The notes beneath the pieces are model-generated. The model did no database searches. It was not told the DNA's origin and saw only the letters and a list, made by a program, of their open reading frames with translations. A program made the translations under genes and the position numbers. Positions 43,004 to 50,928 of a stretch of DNA of 64,000 bases are shown here, in pieces. Origin of the DNA: JABJOE01 sp964344145. GTDB taxonomy: Bacteria; Patescibacteriota; Patescibacteriia; UBA9934. The stretch lies in NCBI GenBank assembly GCA_964344145.1, contig CAYFME010000001.1:39416-103415 (forward strand), read 5' to 3'. The first letter of the stretch is position 1. Each line of letters opens with the position of its first letter.

Positions 43004-43429
43004 TCAGCGACGCATGCGGAGCTCGAAGGCCATGACGCCGAGCTGAAAGATGAGCATGAAAAGCGAGATGACCAGAAGGATCCACTTGGCCGAACCAGCG
43101 AGCCAGCCGATCCACTCAGCGGAGCTGAGCAGGCTCGGGCCACTCAGACGCGCGTGCATGAAGGCACAGGCGTTCTGCAGCAGATGCGCGAGACCGGCTC
43201 CCAGCGGGATGAGCGTCGGGCTGAACGTCGGGTAGAAGTCCTGGATCACGCTGGCGGTCGGGCGCGTGAACGCGGCCAGGAGTACAGCGTAGCTGACGGG
43301 GAACAGGGTGCTCCAGGCGATCGGCGCATCTAGGATGATGCAGACGACCATGCCGATCAGCGCGACCACGGACAGAGCGAGCTGCTTCTTGCTGGGGAGG
43401 ATGGGGACGACGGGAATCGCGGCAAACAT
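43004..43429 (-). CDS. Small high-GC integral membrane protein, cassette type
   Basis: 141 residues. AGGAGG lies 7 nt before the ATG. Four hydrophobic segments (about 15-35, 38-55, 68-88, 108-132). No family recognised. GC-rich third positions set it apart from rplU and the DUF192 gene. It is monocistronic with a promoter whose -35 box lies 3 nt from that of rplU on the other strand. Confidence 0.65.
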   Translation of the reverse strand: MFAAIPVVPILPSKKQLALSVVALIGMVVCIILDAPIAWSTLFPVSYAVLLAAFTRPTASVIQDFYPTFSPTLIPLGAGLAHLLQNACAFMHARLSGPSLLSSAEWIGWLAGSAKWILLVISLFMLIFQLGVMAFELRMRR

Positions 43430-43449
43430 GTTCTACCTCCTGTGCTGTG

Positions 43450-43478
43450 ACGCTAGCGAATTCTTGACACATTGTCAA
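43450..43478 (-). promoter_or_regulatory. Promoter of the small membrane protein gene (divergent)
   Basis: On the minus strand TTGACA (43473-43478), 17-nt spacer, TAGCGT (43450-43455). Confidence 0.6.
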
Positions 43479-43492
43479 TGATTTGCTACTCT
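43464..43492 (+). promoter_or_regulatory. Promoter of rplU
   Basis: TTGACA (43464-43469), 17-nt spacer, TACTCT (43487-43492). Together with the minus-strand promoter it forms the palindrome TTGACACATTGTCAA. The ~70-nt rplU leader contains GTTTAGGCCTTAAAC but no clear ribosome site. Confidence 0.65.
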
Positions 43493-43569
43493 TTTGCCGT
43501 TAAATCAGGAACGCTCGTTTAGGCCTTAAACGTCTCCGACGTGCCAAAAGCGGCGATAATCCCACACAT

Positions 43570-43878
43570 ATGTTCGCAGTAATCAAGACTGGCGGAAAGC
43601 AGTACCTTGTCGAAGAAGGACAGGAGCTCCGCGTAGAAAAGCTCGACAAAGAGGATGGTGAGAAGGTTGAGTTCGATGCCCTACTCGTCTCAGATGATGA
43701 AGGAAAGGACGCAAAGATTGGAACGCCTAGCACGGGCGTAAAGGTCGTAGCCTCTGTTGTGGAGACGCGAAAGGACAAAAAAGTTTCCGTCATCAAGTAC
43801 AAGCCAAAAACACGTTACCGACGTAACGTTGGACACCGACAGATTTTGACAAAGATCAAGATCGAGAAGATCGGATAA
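43570..43878 (+). CDS. rplU: 50S ribosomal protein L21
   Basis: 102 residues, usual length. MFAVIKTGGKQYLVEEGQEL, then VEFDALLVSDDE and the C-terminal VIKYKPKTRYRRNVGHRQ with TKIKIEKI identify bL21, which binds 23S rRNA. It is followed by its own terminator; rpmA (L27), its usual partner, is not in this window. Confidence 0.95.
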   Translation: MFAVIKTGGKQYLVEEGQELRVEKLDKEDGEKVEFDALLVSDDEGKDAKIGTPSTGVKVVASVVETRKDKKVSVIKYKPKTRYRRNVGHRQILTKIKIEKIG

Positions 43879-43884
43879 GCAACG

Positions 43885-43910
43885 CAGGCCGCAAGGCCTG
43901 TTTTGTGTTT
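43885..43910 (+). terminator. Intrinsic terminator of rplU
   Basis: CAGGCC, GCAA, GGCCTG, then TTTTGTGTTT. Confidence 0.9.
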
Positions 43911-43913
43911 GGA

Positions 43914-43942
43914 TTGACGATGAAGGTCTTTCGTGGTACAAA
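43914..43942 (+). promoter_or_regulatory. Promoter of the acyltransferase-like gene
   Basis: TTGACG (43914-43919), 17-nt spacer, TACAAA (43937-43942); +1 near 43949. This excludes the earlier in-frame starts for the next gene. Confidence 0.7.
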
Positions 43943-43973
43943 CGCGCCGGAACCCTTAACCGGAGATATCCTG

Positions 43974-44870
43974 ATGTTCTGGCGTCTGCTGCGCTTCTGT
44001 GCGGCTGTGGCGCTGAGCGTCACGGTCATTGTCCTTGTTGGTGTGATCGTCATGCTGGCGTTCAAGCACGCCTGGTGGCTGTTCCTGCTCTTCCTGATTC
44101 CTCCTGTCCCCAATCCGATGATGCTCATCGTGCGGCCGTGGAGCTTGGCGATCAAGAAGATCCACGAGGTCTTGCTGAAGGTGCAATTCGTCGTAGAGAC
44201 CGATGGACTCGTCGGCCTGAAGCGTAATGCGCCAACCGTGTGCGTGTGCAATCACCCGCCCGCGGCCTTCTTCCCGATCCTCGTGTGGGCGGTGGTGACT
44301 CATGTGTGCAAGTGGCCGTTGTGTGTGAGCAAGGCGAAAAACTTACTTAACCCATTTCTCGTACCGGTGATTTACCCGGCTCTCGTGATGAAGGCACTCG
44401 TTGTTACCAAACGTGGGAACAGCTGGAGTGCTCGCATGGTAGGTTGGATGACGAAGCGTCTGGTCACCAAGCGATCCGCATTGATCATCTTCGCGGATGC
44501 CCATCGGCCAGAGTCCGACAAGGCACGCAAGGACTACGAGAAAATGCGGGAAAAGGTGCCCGTGATCGAATGGCATGATCGCCTCGGTGCCTACCATTGG
44601 CCGGGTACATACGCCGCTGCCAAGGCCCTTGGTCCAGGGGTGCAGTTCGTGTCAGTCAGCTACTCATTCCCGCGCGGAGCCGTGGGCTGGCTGGCCCCTT
44701 GGCGTGCCTACAAACGAAATATGGCGTTTCGTATACGAAACGAGACTGCTCGCTTCCAGCCTCTCATCGGCAAGGAGGATCCAGAATCGGGTAAGCCGAA
44801 TGCGTTCATCGAGCAGGTGAATGTGCTCGCTACCGAGACGGATACATTCGTCACTCGCCACAATCCGTAG
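43974..44870 (+). CDS. PlsC-like acyltransferase homologue with altered active site
   Basis: 298 residues from ATG 43974, chosen because GGAG lies 8 nt upstream and the promoter maps to 43914-43942. Two N-terminal membrane segments (about 5-45). VCVCNHPPAAFFPILVWA aligns with the HxxxxD block of acylglycerol-phosphate acyltransferases but has no Asp; LIIFADAHRPESDKARK sits where FPEGTRS is expected, and VQFVSVSYSFPRG follows. Either a non-canonical acyltransferase or a binding-only relative. Third-position GC is high, as in the other stand-alone genes. Confidence 0.6.
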   Translation: MFWRLLRFCAAVALSVTVIVLVGVIVMLAFKHAWWLFLLFLIPPVPNPMMLIVRPWSLAIKKIHEVLLKVQFVVETDGLVGLKRNAPTVCVCNHPPAAFFPILVWAVVTHVCKWPLCVSKAKNLLNPFLVPVIYPALVMKALVVTKRGNSWSARMVGWMTKRLVTKRSALIIFADAHRPESDKARKDYEKMREKVPVIEWHDRLGAYHWPGTYAAAKALGPGVQFVSVSYSFPRGAVGWLAPWRAYKRNMAFRIRNETARFQPLIGKEDPESGKPNAFIEQVNVLATETDTFVTRHNP

Positions 44871-44875
44871 AACGA

Positions 44876-44907
44876 ACGACCACCCTCTCGGGGTGGTCGT
44901 GGTGCTT
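44876..44907 (+). terminator. Hairpin terminator
   Basis: ACGACCACCC and GGGTGGTCGT form a perfect 10-bp stem, followed by GGTGCTTT. Confidence 0.8.
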
Positions 44908-44968
44908 TAAGACCAGTACTATTCTCTAGGATGCCTCAACAACCTGAGCGGTGGCTTGTCAAATAGCC

Positions 44969-45048
44969 ATCAAATAAGATTAGTCTTTAAACAGGGATTT
45001 TTCTGGCTAATACTTGTCTGTTGTTTTTGGTAAATCAAATAAGATTAG
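44969..45048. repeat. 15-bp direct repeat flanking the 3' end of the AlbA-domain gene
   Basis: ATCAAATAAGATTAG occurs at 44969-44983 and 45034-45048; the second copy overlaps the stop codon of the minus-strand gene. Possibly a scar of insertion. Confidence 0.7.
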
Positions 45049-46496
45049 ACCCAGTAAGGGAGATATTTGGCGTACCTATTCGACCTGTTTTCTGGGTCGA
45101 AGGGCTTGATCCATCCACGTTCCATGGTACTTTTGATGATTCTTGATGCCATTGCCTTGTTTTTTTCCTGAATGCCAAGACGTCTACATAGAGATCCGTT
45201 TGTAAGACCGTCATTTTCGATAACATGTTGGATACAACTGTGAATATAGCACGCTCGACACTGCTCCTCTTTCGTGAGATTTTTTAGATCCTTGTGAGAG
45301 TATATCGTGACTCGGACGCCATCATCTCGATTTTCAATTTTTGGTGCTGGCAACTGGGACAGTTCAATCTCAAAGATTGCGCGATCAACTCCACTTCCGC
45401 GTTTTTCACAGATTTTCATGCGTCGTAGCTTGTCGCTGAGCTTTTCGTTACGTGACTTTGGAGGGTGGTCAATAAAACGGTCTGTTGGGATAAGTGAACG
45501 ACCTGGATTTGAAATTTCTATTCGATCTTGGAAGACTTCTACTAATGGTGTTGAACCACTTAACAATAAATCTTGATGTACAAGTGCGTTCGCTAGAAAT
45601 TCGCGAATTGATTTCGCCGGATAGATCGATGGTGTTGTACGGAGACCGCCTTCAATAGTCTCAGGTTCTGGGATTTGACTCTGAATGTATGAGACCATCG
45701 TTTCAAACTCGGTAGCATATCCTGTTTCAAACGTGATGTCCTTTAGTGCATGCAAACGATTGTTGCCGTCGTATGTTATGATTCGAACTGCCTTCTTTTT
45801 TAGTTTTGGGAAATCGTTCAGGCTTCTTGCTAACAAGATGGCACCCAAATTTGTTATATTCAATTTCCCCTTTCTTTTTGAGAGAAAATCCTCCTGTGCT
45901 AGCCTTTCCAACATTCCTCCCTGTGTTTTAGGTCTCGTTTCACCGGTTAGTTGAAAGAACCGATCGAAATCCAGAAGGGTGATTATGTCTGAATCGGAGA
46001 CACCTTCCTTTGCGATTTTATCTTCGAAGGCCGTTCGACGATCCCAGATGATAGCTTCTTTTTCTGGATACTCCGCAAGCGATTTTTTGCTATTCCCGAT
46101 TCTTATCCAGGCATTACCAAGAAATTTAACTGGTCCAAAAATTGCGGGCTTGATAAAGAATGCTACCAATCTTCCTTCTGGATGATCTACTTCAGAAATT
46201 TTGAACTCGATATTTGGTTTTAAATGTCGATACAGCCATGGTTCGAGATCTTCTGCTCCTTTACCCTTTGTGGTTCTTGGATTGAAATTTGTTCCTGTAA
46301 TTCTATGCGTCTCGTTTTCGATGCCAAATATAAGATATGCTTCCGGAATCTGATGGAGCTGAGCAGAATTAGCTAACGCCGAAATGTATTCCCCGATTCT
46401 CTCGGGAGATTGGTAGTTTGACTTGAATTCTAACCATTCTGTTTCAGCGGGTAGTCGTCGCAGTTCATCAATCAGATTTGTTATGTCATTATTCAT
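45045..46496 (-). CDS. AlbA_2 (Schlafen-like) domain protein with C-terminal GHKL-type ATPase region
   Basis: 483 residues. N-terminal AlbA_2 domain at about 10-150: ETEWLEFKSNYQSPERIGEYI, ALANSA, GIENETHRITG and PWLYRHLKPNIEF. Middle region LNITNLGAILLARSL, then FLANALVHQDLLLSGSTPL, VEVFQDRIEISNPG and CEKRGSGVDRAI (about 300-370), the HATPase_c_4 pattern, and a C-terminal winged-helix-like region. Such proteins act as regulators or in phage and stress response. AT-richer codon use than recR next door and a flanking 15-bp repeat suggest acquisition. Confidence 0.75.
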   Translation of the reverse strand: MNNDITNLIDELRRLPAETEWLEFKSNYQSPERIGEYISALANSAQLHQIPEAYLIFGIENETHRITGTNFNPRTTKGKGAEDLEPWLYRHLKPNIEFKISEVDHPEGRLVAFFIKPAIFGPVKFLGNAWIRIGNSKKSLAEYPEKEAIIWDRRTAFEDKIAKEGVSDSDIITLLDFDRFFQLTGETRPKTQGGMLERLAQEDFLSKRKGKLNITNLGAILLARSLNDFPKLKKKAVRIITYDGNNRLHALKDITFETGYATEFETMVSYIQSQIPEPETIEGGLRTTPSIYPAKSIREFLANALVHQDLLLSGSTPLVEVFQDRIEISNPGRSLIPTDRFIDHPPKSRNEKLSDKLRRMKICEKRGSGVDRAIFEIELSQLPAPKIENRDDGVRVTIYSHKDLKNLTKEEQCRACYIHSCIQHVIENDGLTNGSLCRRLGIQEKNKAMASRIIKSTMERGWIKPFDPENRSNRYAKYLPYWV

Positions 46497-46505
46497 ACCA
46501 CGATA

Positions 46506-47105
46506 TCATGCCTCTCGACGTCCTGTGAGTGCATCACCAAGTGTGACTTCGTCGGCGTATTCTAAATCAGCTCCTAGCGGCAGTCCTCGCGCGAGACGCG
46601 TGACGCGGCGTTCGGCCGACTTGAGCTGCCGCGCTAGGTACATCATCGTTGTTTCTCCGTGAACATCCGGTGAAAAGGCTAAAATCAATTCTTCGATCTC
46701 CGGCTGGGCGTGCAAACGATCGACGAGTCTATCCATGTTGAGCGTTTCTGGGGTTTGACCTTCGATCGGGTTCAACGTACCTCCGAGAACGAAATATCGT
46801 CCCGCAAACGCTCCGGTCGCTTCGATCGTTGAGATGTCACGCGATTCAGAAACGATACAAAGTATCGCATCGCTGCGTGAGCTATCGCGGCAAATCGCGC
46901 ACTGTGGTTCTTCTGAATACGCAAAGCACCGACTGCATCGGCTGATCTGTGCGAGTCCCAAAACAGCCTGCGCAAATTGTTCGCGCTGATGCTGCGACTG
47001 GCGCAGCAAGGCAAACGTGTAGCGCAGAGCTGTTTTTGGTCCAACACCTGGCAGGGAAGTAAGTGCTGCCACGGCGCGGTGAATTGGCGCGGGGAACTTT
47101 CTCAT
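46506..47105 (-). CDS. recR: Recombination protein RecR
   Basis: 199 residues, usual length. Helix-hairpin-helix LTSLPGVGPKTALRYTFALL near 15-34, C4 zinc finger CSRCFAYSEEPQCAIC at about 57-72, and Toprim domain from ILCIVSESRDI through FSPDVHGETTMMYLARQL. It works with RecO and RecF in gap repair. Encoded after dnaB and ybaB on the same strand; ybaB-recR pairing is common in bacteria. Confidence 0.95.
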   Translation of the reverse strand: MRKFPAPIHRAVAALTSLPGVGPKTALRYTFALLRQSQHQREQFAQAVLGLAQISRCSRCFAYSEEPQCAICRDSSRSDAILCIVSESRDISTIEATGAFAGRYFVLGGTLNPIEGQTPETLNMDRLVDRLHAQPEIEELILAFSPDVHGETTMMYLARQLKSAERRVTRLARGLPLGADLEYADEVTLGDALTGRREA

Positions 47106-47141
47106 TATCAGTCCTATTAGTTCTATAGGTCGTATGTAGAC

Positions 47142-47435
47142 CTACCCGAGCATATCCTTGAATGCGTCTAGTCCGCCCATGTCTTTCATCTTTGTCGCGA
47201 GCTCGCGCTGCAGTTTCTTGCTTGCATCGTTGAGAGCATCTTTCACACCCTTAGCAATCGCTTCGTTGTCCATTTCGCCATCGATCTTTACGCCCTGACA
47301 TTGCTGATTGCCGTCGATCGTGACCATCACCTTGCCGCCGGCACCCTTGCCAACGACCATAATTTCTGCGAGCGCCGCTTGCATGGTCTTGGCTTGCGAG
47401 CGCATGTCTTTGATCTGCTTGATTTTGTTGAACAT
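47142..47435 (-). CDS. ybaB: YbaB/EbfC nucleoid-associated protein
   Basis: 97 residues. MFNKIKQIKDMRSQAKTMQ, then KVMVTIDGNQQCQGVKID and a helical C-terminus DALNDASKKLQRELATKMKD match the DNA-binding YbaB tweezer fold. It starts 3 nt after the dnaB stop, so the two are coupled; no ribosome site is visible. The 36-nt gap to recR contains the imperfect palindrome TAGGTCGTATGTAGACCTA. Confidence 0.9.
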   Translation of the reverse strand: MFNKIKQIKDMRSQAKTMQAALAEIMVVGKGAGGKVMVTIDGNQQCQGVKIDGEMDNEAIAKGVKDALNDASKKLQRELATKMKDMGGLDAFKDMLG

Positions 47436-47438
47436 AGT

Positions 47439-48881
47439 CTATTGTTTAGGAGGAACGCCTGGCGGAAGTCCGATGTTAGGATTCGGGCCGCCTGATGGTG
47501 CACCCACGGGCACGGCCATCTCAGGCGGTGGTGCGTGGCGGGTGTCCATATTCTTAAAGCTTGCACGGGTTTTGTCAAAGAAGAGCTTCACAATGCCCGT
47601 CGGACCGTTACGATGTTTCGCAATATGCAGCTCGGCAAGGCTCTTTTCTTCAGGTGTGAGCTCATCAGGCTGATAGTTTCTGTCCGCAGCCTTACGATAC
47701 AGGAAAAGCACGACATCTGCATCTTGCTCAATGGATCCTGACTCACGCAGGTGTGAGAGCTTCGGAATGGCTGGCTTGCTCGCCTCAACGGCACGCGATA
47801 GCTGCGCGAGCGCAAGAACAGGCACTTCCAGCTCACGACCGATCTGTTTGAGTCCACGGCTGATCTCCGCAACCTCGGTTACACGGTTGTCGCTGTTGCG
47901 TGTACGACCTTCCATGAGCTGCAAGTAGTCGATGACGATGAGTGAAAGACCGTGTTCAGCCTTTAGTCGTCGAGCCTTTGCTCGAAGCGACATGATGTTC
48001 GCCACCGGCGTGTCGTCGATGTAAATTGGTGCCTCTGAGAGCGATGCGAGTGCCTCTCCAATGCGAGGGAAGTCGTCGTCACGGTCGGAAAGGCGTCCTG
48101 TACGCAGTTTCCACAAATCCACGCTCGCCTCTGCACAAATCAGACGATCCACCAGTTGTTCCTTGGCCATTTCGAGGGAAAAGAACCCAACAGGTGCTTT
48201 CTTCTTTACTGCTACGTGACGGATGATATCCAGCGCCAAACTCGTCTTACCAACCGACGGTCGTGCAGCGAGGATGATCAGGTCTGACTTCTGCAATCCA
48301 GCAAGAAGGTTGTCGAGTCCCGTGAATCCCGTCGGCATCCCTCGGATCTTGCCGCGCTCGCGATGGAGCTCGTCAATGCGATCAAACGCACCGGTCAACA
48401 CCGATCGGATGGCAACGAATGTTTTTTGGATAAAGTTCGAAGAGACGTCAAAGAGCTTCTGCTCAGCGTTGTCGATGATCAAATCGATGTCTTCGTCCTC
48501 GTTGTAACCAAGCTGCGTGATCTCCGACGCTGCCTTCAATAGTTTTCGCAGTGTGGCCTTCTTTTGAATGATCTGTCCGTAGTTCTTGATGTTGGCCGAT
48601 GTCGTGACCGTATTGGCAAGCTCAACCAAGTGCGCACGACCACCGATGCGTACAAGCTGATCTTTCTCTTCCAGTCGGTTGCCGACAGTTAGAAGATCAA
48701 TGGGTTGATGACGCTCGAACAGGTCCAGCATGATGTCATACACGATCCGATGTGACTCTTTGTAGAAGTCATCAACGTGAACGATATCGAGCACTTTCAT
48801 CAATGATTCCTGATCAACAAGGATGGCGCCAAGCAGCGATTCCTCGGCTTCAAGATTATGTGGAGGGATTTTCTCAGACAT
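47439..48881 (-). CDS. dnaB: Replicative DNA helicase DnaB
   Basis: 480 residues from MSEKIPPHNLEAEESLLGAI, the usual DnaB N-terminus; the frame stays open upstream but that stretch encodes palindromic repeats. The N-terminal domain binds primase; the RecA-like domain has Walker A ARPSVGKTSLALDI (about 215) and Walker B LIVIDYLQLM. The C-terminus ends in a proline-rich tail (PPPEMAVPVG to GLPPGVPPKQ) beyond the helicase core. Possible promoter TTGTCG-17 nt-CAAGAT would place +1 at the ATG. Confidence 0.95.
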   Translation of the reverse strand: MSEKIPPHNLEAEESLLGAILVDQESLMKVLDIVHVDDFYKESHRIVYDIMLDLFERHQPIDLLTVGNRLEEKDQLVRIGGRAHLVELANTVTTSANIKNYGQIIQKKATLRKLLKAASEITQLGYNEDEDIDLIIDNAEQKLFDVSSNFIQKTFVAIRSVLTGAFDRIDELHRERGKIRGMPTGFTGLDNLLAGLQKSDLIILAARPSVGKTSLALDIIRHVAVKKKAPVGFFSLEMAKEQLVDRLICAEASVDLWKLRTGRLSDRDDDFPRIGEALASLSEAPIYIDDTPVANIMSLRAKARRLKAEHGLSLIVIDYLQLMEGRTRNSDNRVTEVAEISRGLKQIGRELEVPVLALAQLSRAVEASKPAIPKLSHLRESGSIEQDADVVLFLYRKAADRNYQPDELTPEEKSLAELHIAKHRNGPTGIVKLFFDKTRASFKNMDTRHAPPPEMAVPVGAPSGGPNPNIGLPPGVPPKQ

Positions 48882-48937
48882 GGCCTCATCTTGAAGGAAA
48901 AAGACATGATCGACAAGTGTGTAACATGTGGAGAGCG

Positions 48938-48996
48938 AATACGCCACCGGGTGGCGTATTTTGACATCCGAGAATACGCCACCCGGTGGCGTATTC
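48938..48996. repeat. Pair of near-identical perfect palindromes
   Basis: AATACGCCACC-G-GGTGGCGTATT at 48938-48960 and GAATACGCCACC-C-GGTGGCGTATTC at 48972-48996, differing in the centre base and end. They fill the space between the divergent dnaB and permease genes. Confidence 0.85.
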
Positions 48997-48998
48997 CG

Positions 48999-49007
48999 TG
49001 GTATAAT
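48999..49007 (+). promoter_or_regulatory. Consensus extended -10 promoter of the permease
   Basis: TGG then TATAAT at 49002-49007; +1 expected near 49014, four bases before ATG 49018. Confidence 0.6.
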
Positions 49008-49017
49008 GGCGACAGCT

Positions 49018-50154
49018 ATGACGAAGCGGACGCGAGTGTTTATCCGAAGCACCCAAGCGCTCATCGGAGCGGTGATTGGTGTTGGAATTTTTGGTATTCC
49101 GTACGTTTTCGCGCAGGCCGGTGTTGCCATCGGTTTGATTCATTTGATTGTGCTTGGGGCGGTCAACCTGTTGATGCTCCTGGCCTACGTTGACATCGTG
49201 GTGAATACGAACGGTCATCATCGCTTAGTCGGAAACGTGAAGGAGTTTTTAGGCGATCATTGGGCATGGTTGATGACGATCGCATTGTTCTTCAGCTCGT
49301 GGGGAGCAATGGTTGCGTATATCATTCTTGGAGGGGGATTTTTGCATGCCATCTTTTCGCCAATCACTGGAGGGACCATTTTTGGTTTTCAGATGGCGTT
49401 CGTTATTGTGTTCTCGCTGTTGTTGATGGGTGGGCTGAGTATGATCTCGCGCCTTGAGGTAGCGTTTGTCTTTGCACTGATCGTCATGTTGGTGTTGATC
49501 ATGATTGGCGCTCTTCCACATGCTGACGTTTCAAACCTCGCTGAGTGGAACACCGAAAATGCCTTCATGCCGTTTGGTGTGGTGTTGTTTGCCTTCGGTG
49601 GTTTGGCTGTTTTGCCGGAGATGAAAGATATTCTTGGTCGTCATAAGCGACTGCTGCGTCGATCGGTGCTGTGGGGATTTGGAATTATCACGCTGGTGTA
49701 CGCGCTGTTTGCGACGGTTGTGGTGGCGGTGACCGGTGGAGCGACAACGCAGGAGACGATTCTTGGCTTAGGCGAAGTGATGGGTGATTGGGCCGTGACG
49801 ATTGGCTCTGTAATCGGATTTGTTGCTGTTGGAACGAGCTTTTTGATTCTAGGTGTTCAGATTCTCAACAGCTTGATGTACGACTATAAGCGTCGATATT
49901 GGCACTCGTGGTTGATTGCCGCGGGTGTGCCGTTTGCCGTTTTCTTGCTCGGCGCGCGCGACTTCATTGATGTGATTGGGTTCACCGGTGGAGTCCTGGC
50001 TGCTTTGGTTGGTCTGATTATGATTTACATGTATCTCAAAGCAAAACGTCACGCATGCACGCCAAAGCGCTGCTTGGCGATTCCAAACTGGACGATGTAC
50101 TTGGCAAGCCTGATTCTCGTCGGCGGAATGATCACGACCATTTTTGGATTGTAG
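49018..50154 (+). CDS. Amino acid permease (aromatic amino acid/APC superfamily type)
   Basis: 378 residues with about 11 membrane segments. STQALIGAVIGVGIFGIPYVFAQAG at about 10-34 is the broken first helix typical of HAAAP/APC carriers; FAFGGLAVLPEMKDI near 198-212 is the sixth helix region. Imports an amino acid with a cation. For an organism with few biosynthesis genes such uptake would be important. Specificity not deducible. Confidence 0.8.
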   Translation: MTKRTRVFIRSTQALIGAVIGVGIFGIPYVFAQAGVAIGLIHLIVLGAVNLLMLLAYVDIVVNTNGHHRLVGNVKEFLGDHWAWLMTIALFFSSWGAMVAYIILGGGFLHAIFSPITGGTIFGFQMAFVIVFSLLLMGGLSMISRLEVAFVFALIVMLVLIMIGALPHADVSNLAEWNTENAFMPFGVVLFAFGGLAVLPEMKDILGRHKRLLRRSVLWGFGIITLVYALFATVVVAVTGGATTQETILGLGEVMGDWAVTIGSVIGFVAVGTSFLILGVQILNSLMYDYKRRYWHSWLIAAGVPFAVFLLGARDFIDVIGFTGGVLAALVGLIMIYMYLKAKRHACTPKRCLAIPNWTMYLASLILVGGMITTIFGL

Positions 50155-50160
50155 GCGTTC

Positions 50161-50245
50161 AATAGATCTCTCCTCCCGTTGGTCGTCGAGATGGAAACAG
50201 AACCTCCCATTTCGAACCGGTCGAATGAGTGGTGAGAAATCTATT
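50161..50245. repeat. 85-bp fold-back element sharing a 32-bp arm with the murC insert
   Basis: The left arm 50163-50194 is the exact reverse complement of 53923-53954 inside murC. The right arm 50206-50245 is an imperfect inverted copy. It starts 7 nt after the permease stop, and a promoter begins 7 nt beyond it. Confidence 0.85.
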
Positions 50246-50251
50246 CGCGGG

Positions 50252-50280
50252 TTGACACCGGCGGGTTTTTTTGTTTAACT
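50252..50280 (+). promoter_or_regulatory. Promoter of the small high-GC gene at 50307
   Basis: TTGACA (50252-50257), 17-nt spacer, TTAACT (50275-50280); GAGG follows as ribosome site at 50297-50300. Confidence 0.65.
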
Positions 50281-50306
50281 AATAAGCACCTTTTTTGAGG
50301 AAAGCG

Positions 50307-50705
50307 ATGTTCGACATCGATCCCACGACCCGTGCGTTTCTCATCGGGTTCGTCATCTACCTGCTGGCTGTTCTGTGGCGACTGCGCAAGTGGCCTCGCG
50401 GCAAGATCTGGGTGGAGAGGGGCGGTGACCCCATGATGAGCCCACTCAACCTGTGGGGCGAGCGGATGTGGTGGGTATCTTTCTTGCTGCCCGAGTCCCA
50501 GGTCATCTGGACCGCCGTTCGTGTCTCTCGCCAGTCCGGTCGCAAGCAGTACGAGCGCCTCTCGATCGTTGGGCTGCCCTCGCATCGACTCTTCGCACGC
50601 TTCGGTCCTCAGACGGCCGAGTTCGACGAGAGGGGAGATCTCTTCCAGTCTGTGCCGGTCGAGGGTTCGCCTGGCTATGTCATCTGCTACGAGCCTCCGA
50701 CTTGA
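50307..50705 (+). CDS. Small high-GC membrane-anchored hypothetical protein, cassette type
   Basis: 132 residues. ATG 50307 chosen for GAGG six bases upstream. One membrane segment at about 10-25 (FLIGFVIYLLAVLW), then a Trp- and Arg-rich soluble part (LNLWGERMWWVSFLLPESQ, RVSRQSGRKQYERLS). No recognised family. Codon use biased to C and G at third positions, own promoter, own hairpin terminator. Confidence 0.6.
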   Translation: MFDIDPTTRAFLIGFVIYLLAVLWRLRKWPRGKIWVERGGDPMMSPLNLWGERMWWVSFLLPESQVIWTAVRVSRQSGRKQYERLSIVGLPSHRLFARFGPQTAEFDERGDLFQSVPVEGSPGYVICYEPPT

Positions 50706-50731
50706 CCCTAGATTCGCGGCCCTCTAGCTCT

Positions 50732-50761
50732 GCCCCGTTATCCGGAATTCCGGAGCGGGGC
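50732..50761 (+). terminator. Hairpin terminator
   Basis: GCCCCG and CGGGGC enclose the perfect palindrome TCCGGAATTCCGGA; weak T tract. Confidence 0.6.
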
Positions 50762-50858
50762 GTTCGTGCACTCCGTGAACTTTTGCTCCGATCGCCACAA
50801 ATGCTCACCAAGGACTTTTTTGTCATTGGCTGAGGTTGGCTGTATTTTGTAAGTTGTA

Positions 50859-50898
50859 AAAGTAAACATTTGGTCCGATCGGACCAAATGTTTACTTT
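50859..50898. repeat. Perfect 40-bp palindrome downstream of folD
   Basis: The half site AAAGTAAACATTTGGTCCGA is followed immediately by its exact reverse complement with no spacer. It lies 31 nt beyond the folD stop and may act as a bidirectional terminator or a protein site. Confidence 0.9.
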
Positions 50899-50928
50899 CG
50901 CGATGTGGAACATTTGCTCAAAGCAACG

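Noticed and set aside
48961..48966. TTGACA as -35 box of the permease promoter
   Set aside because: It is 35 nt from the TATAAT box, far beyond the usual 15-19 nt; the promoter is of the extended -10 kind.
48882..49130. N-terminal extension of DnaB
   Set aside because: The upstream open frame only translates the twin palindromes and part of the divergent permease gene; the family N-terminus matches ATG 48881.
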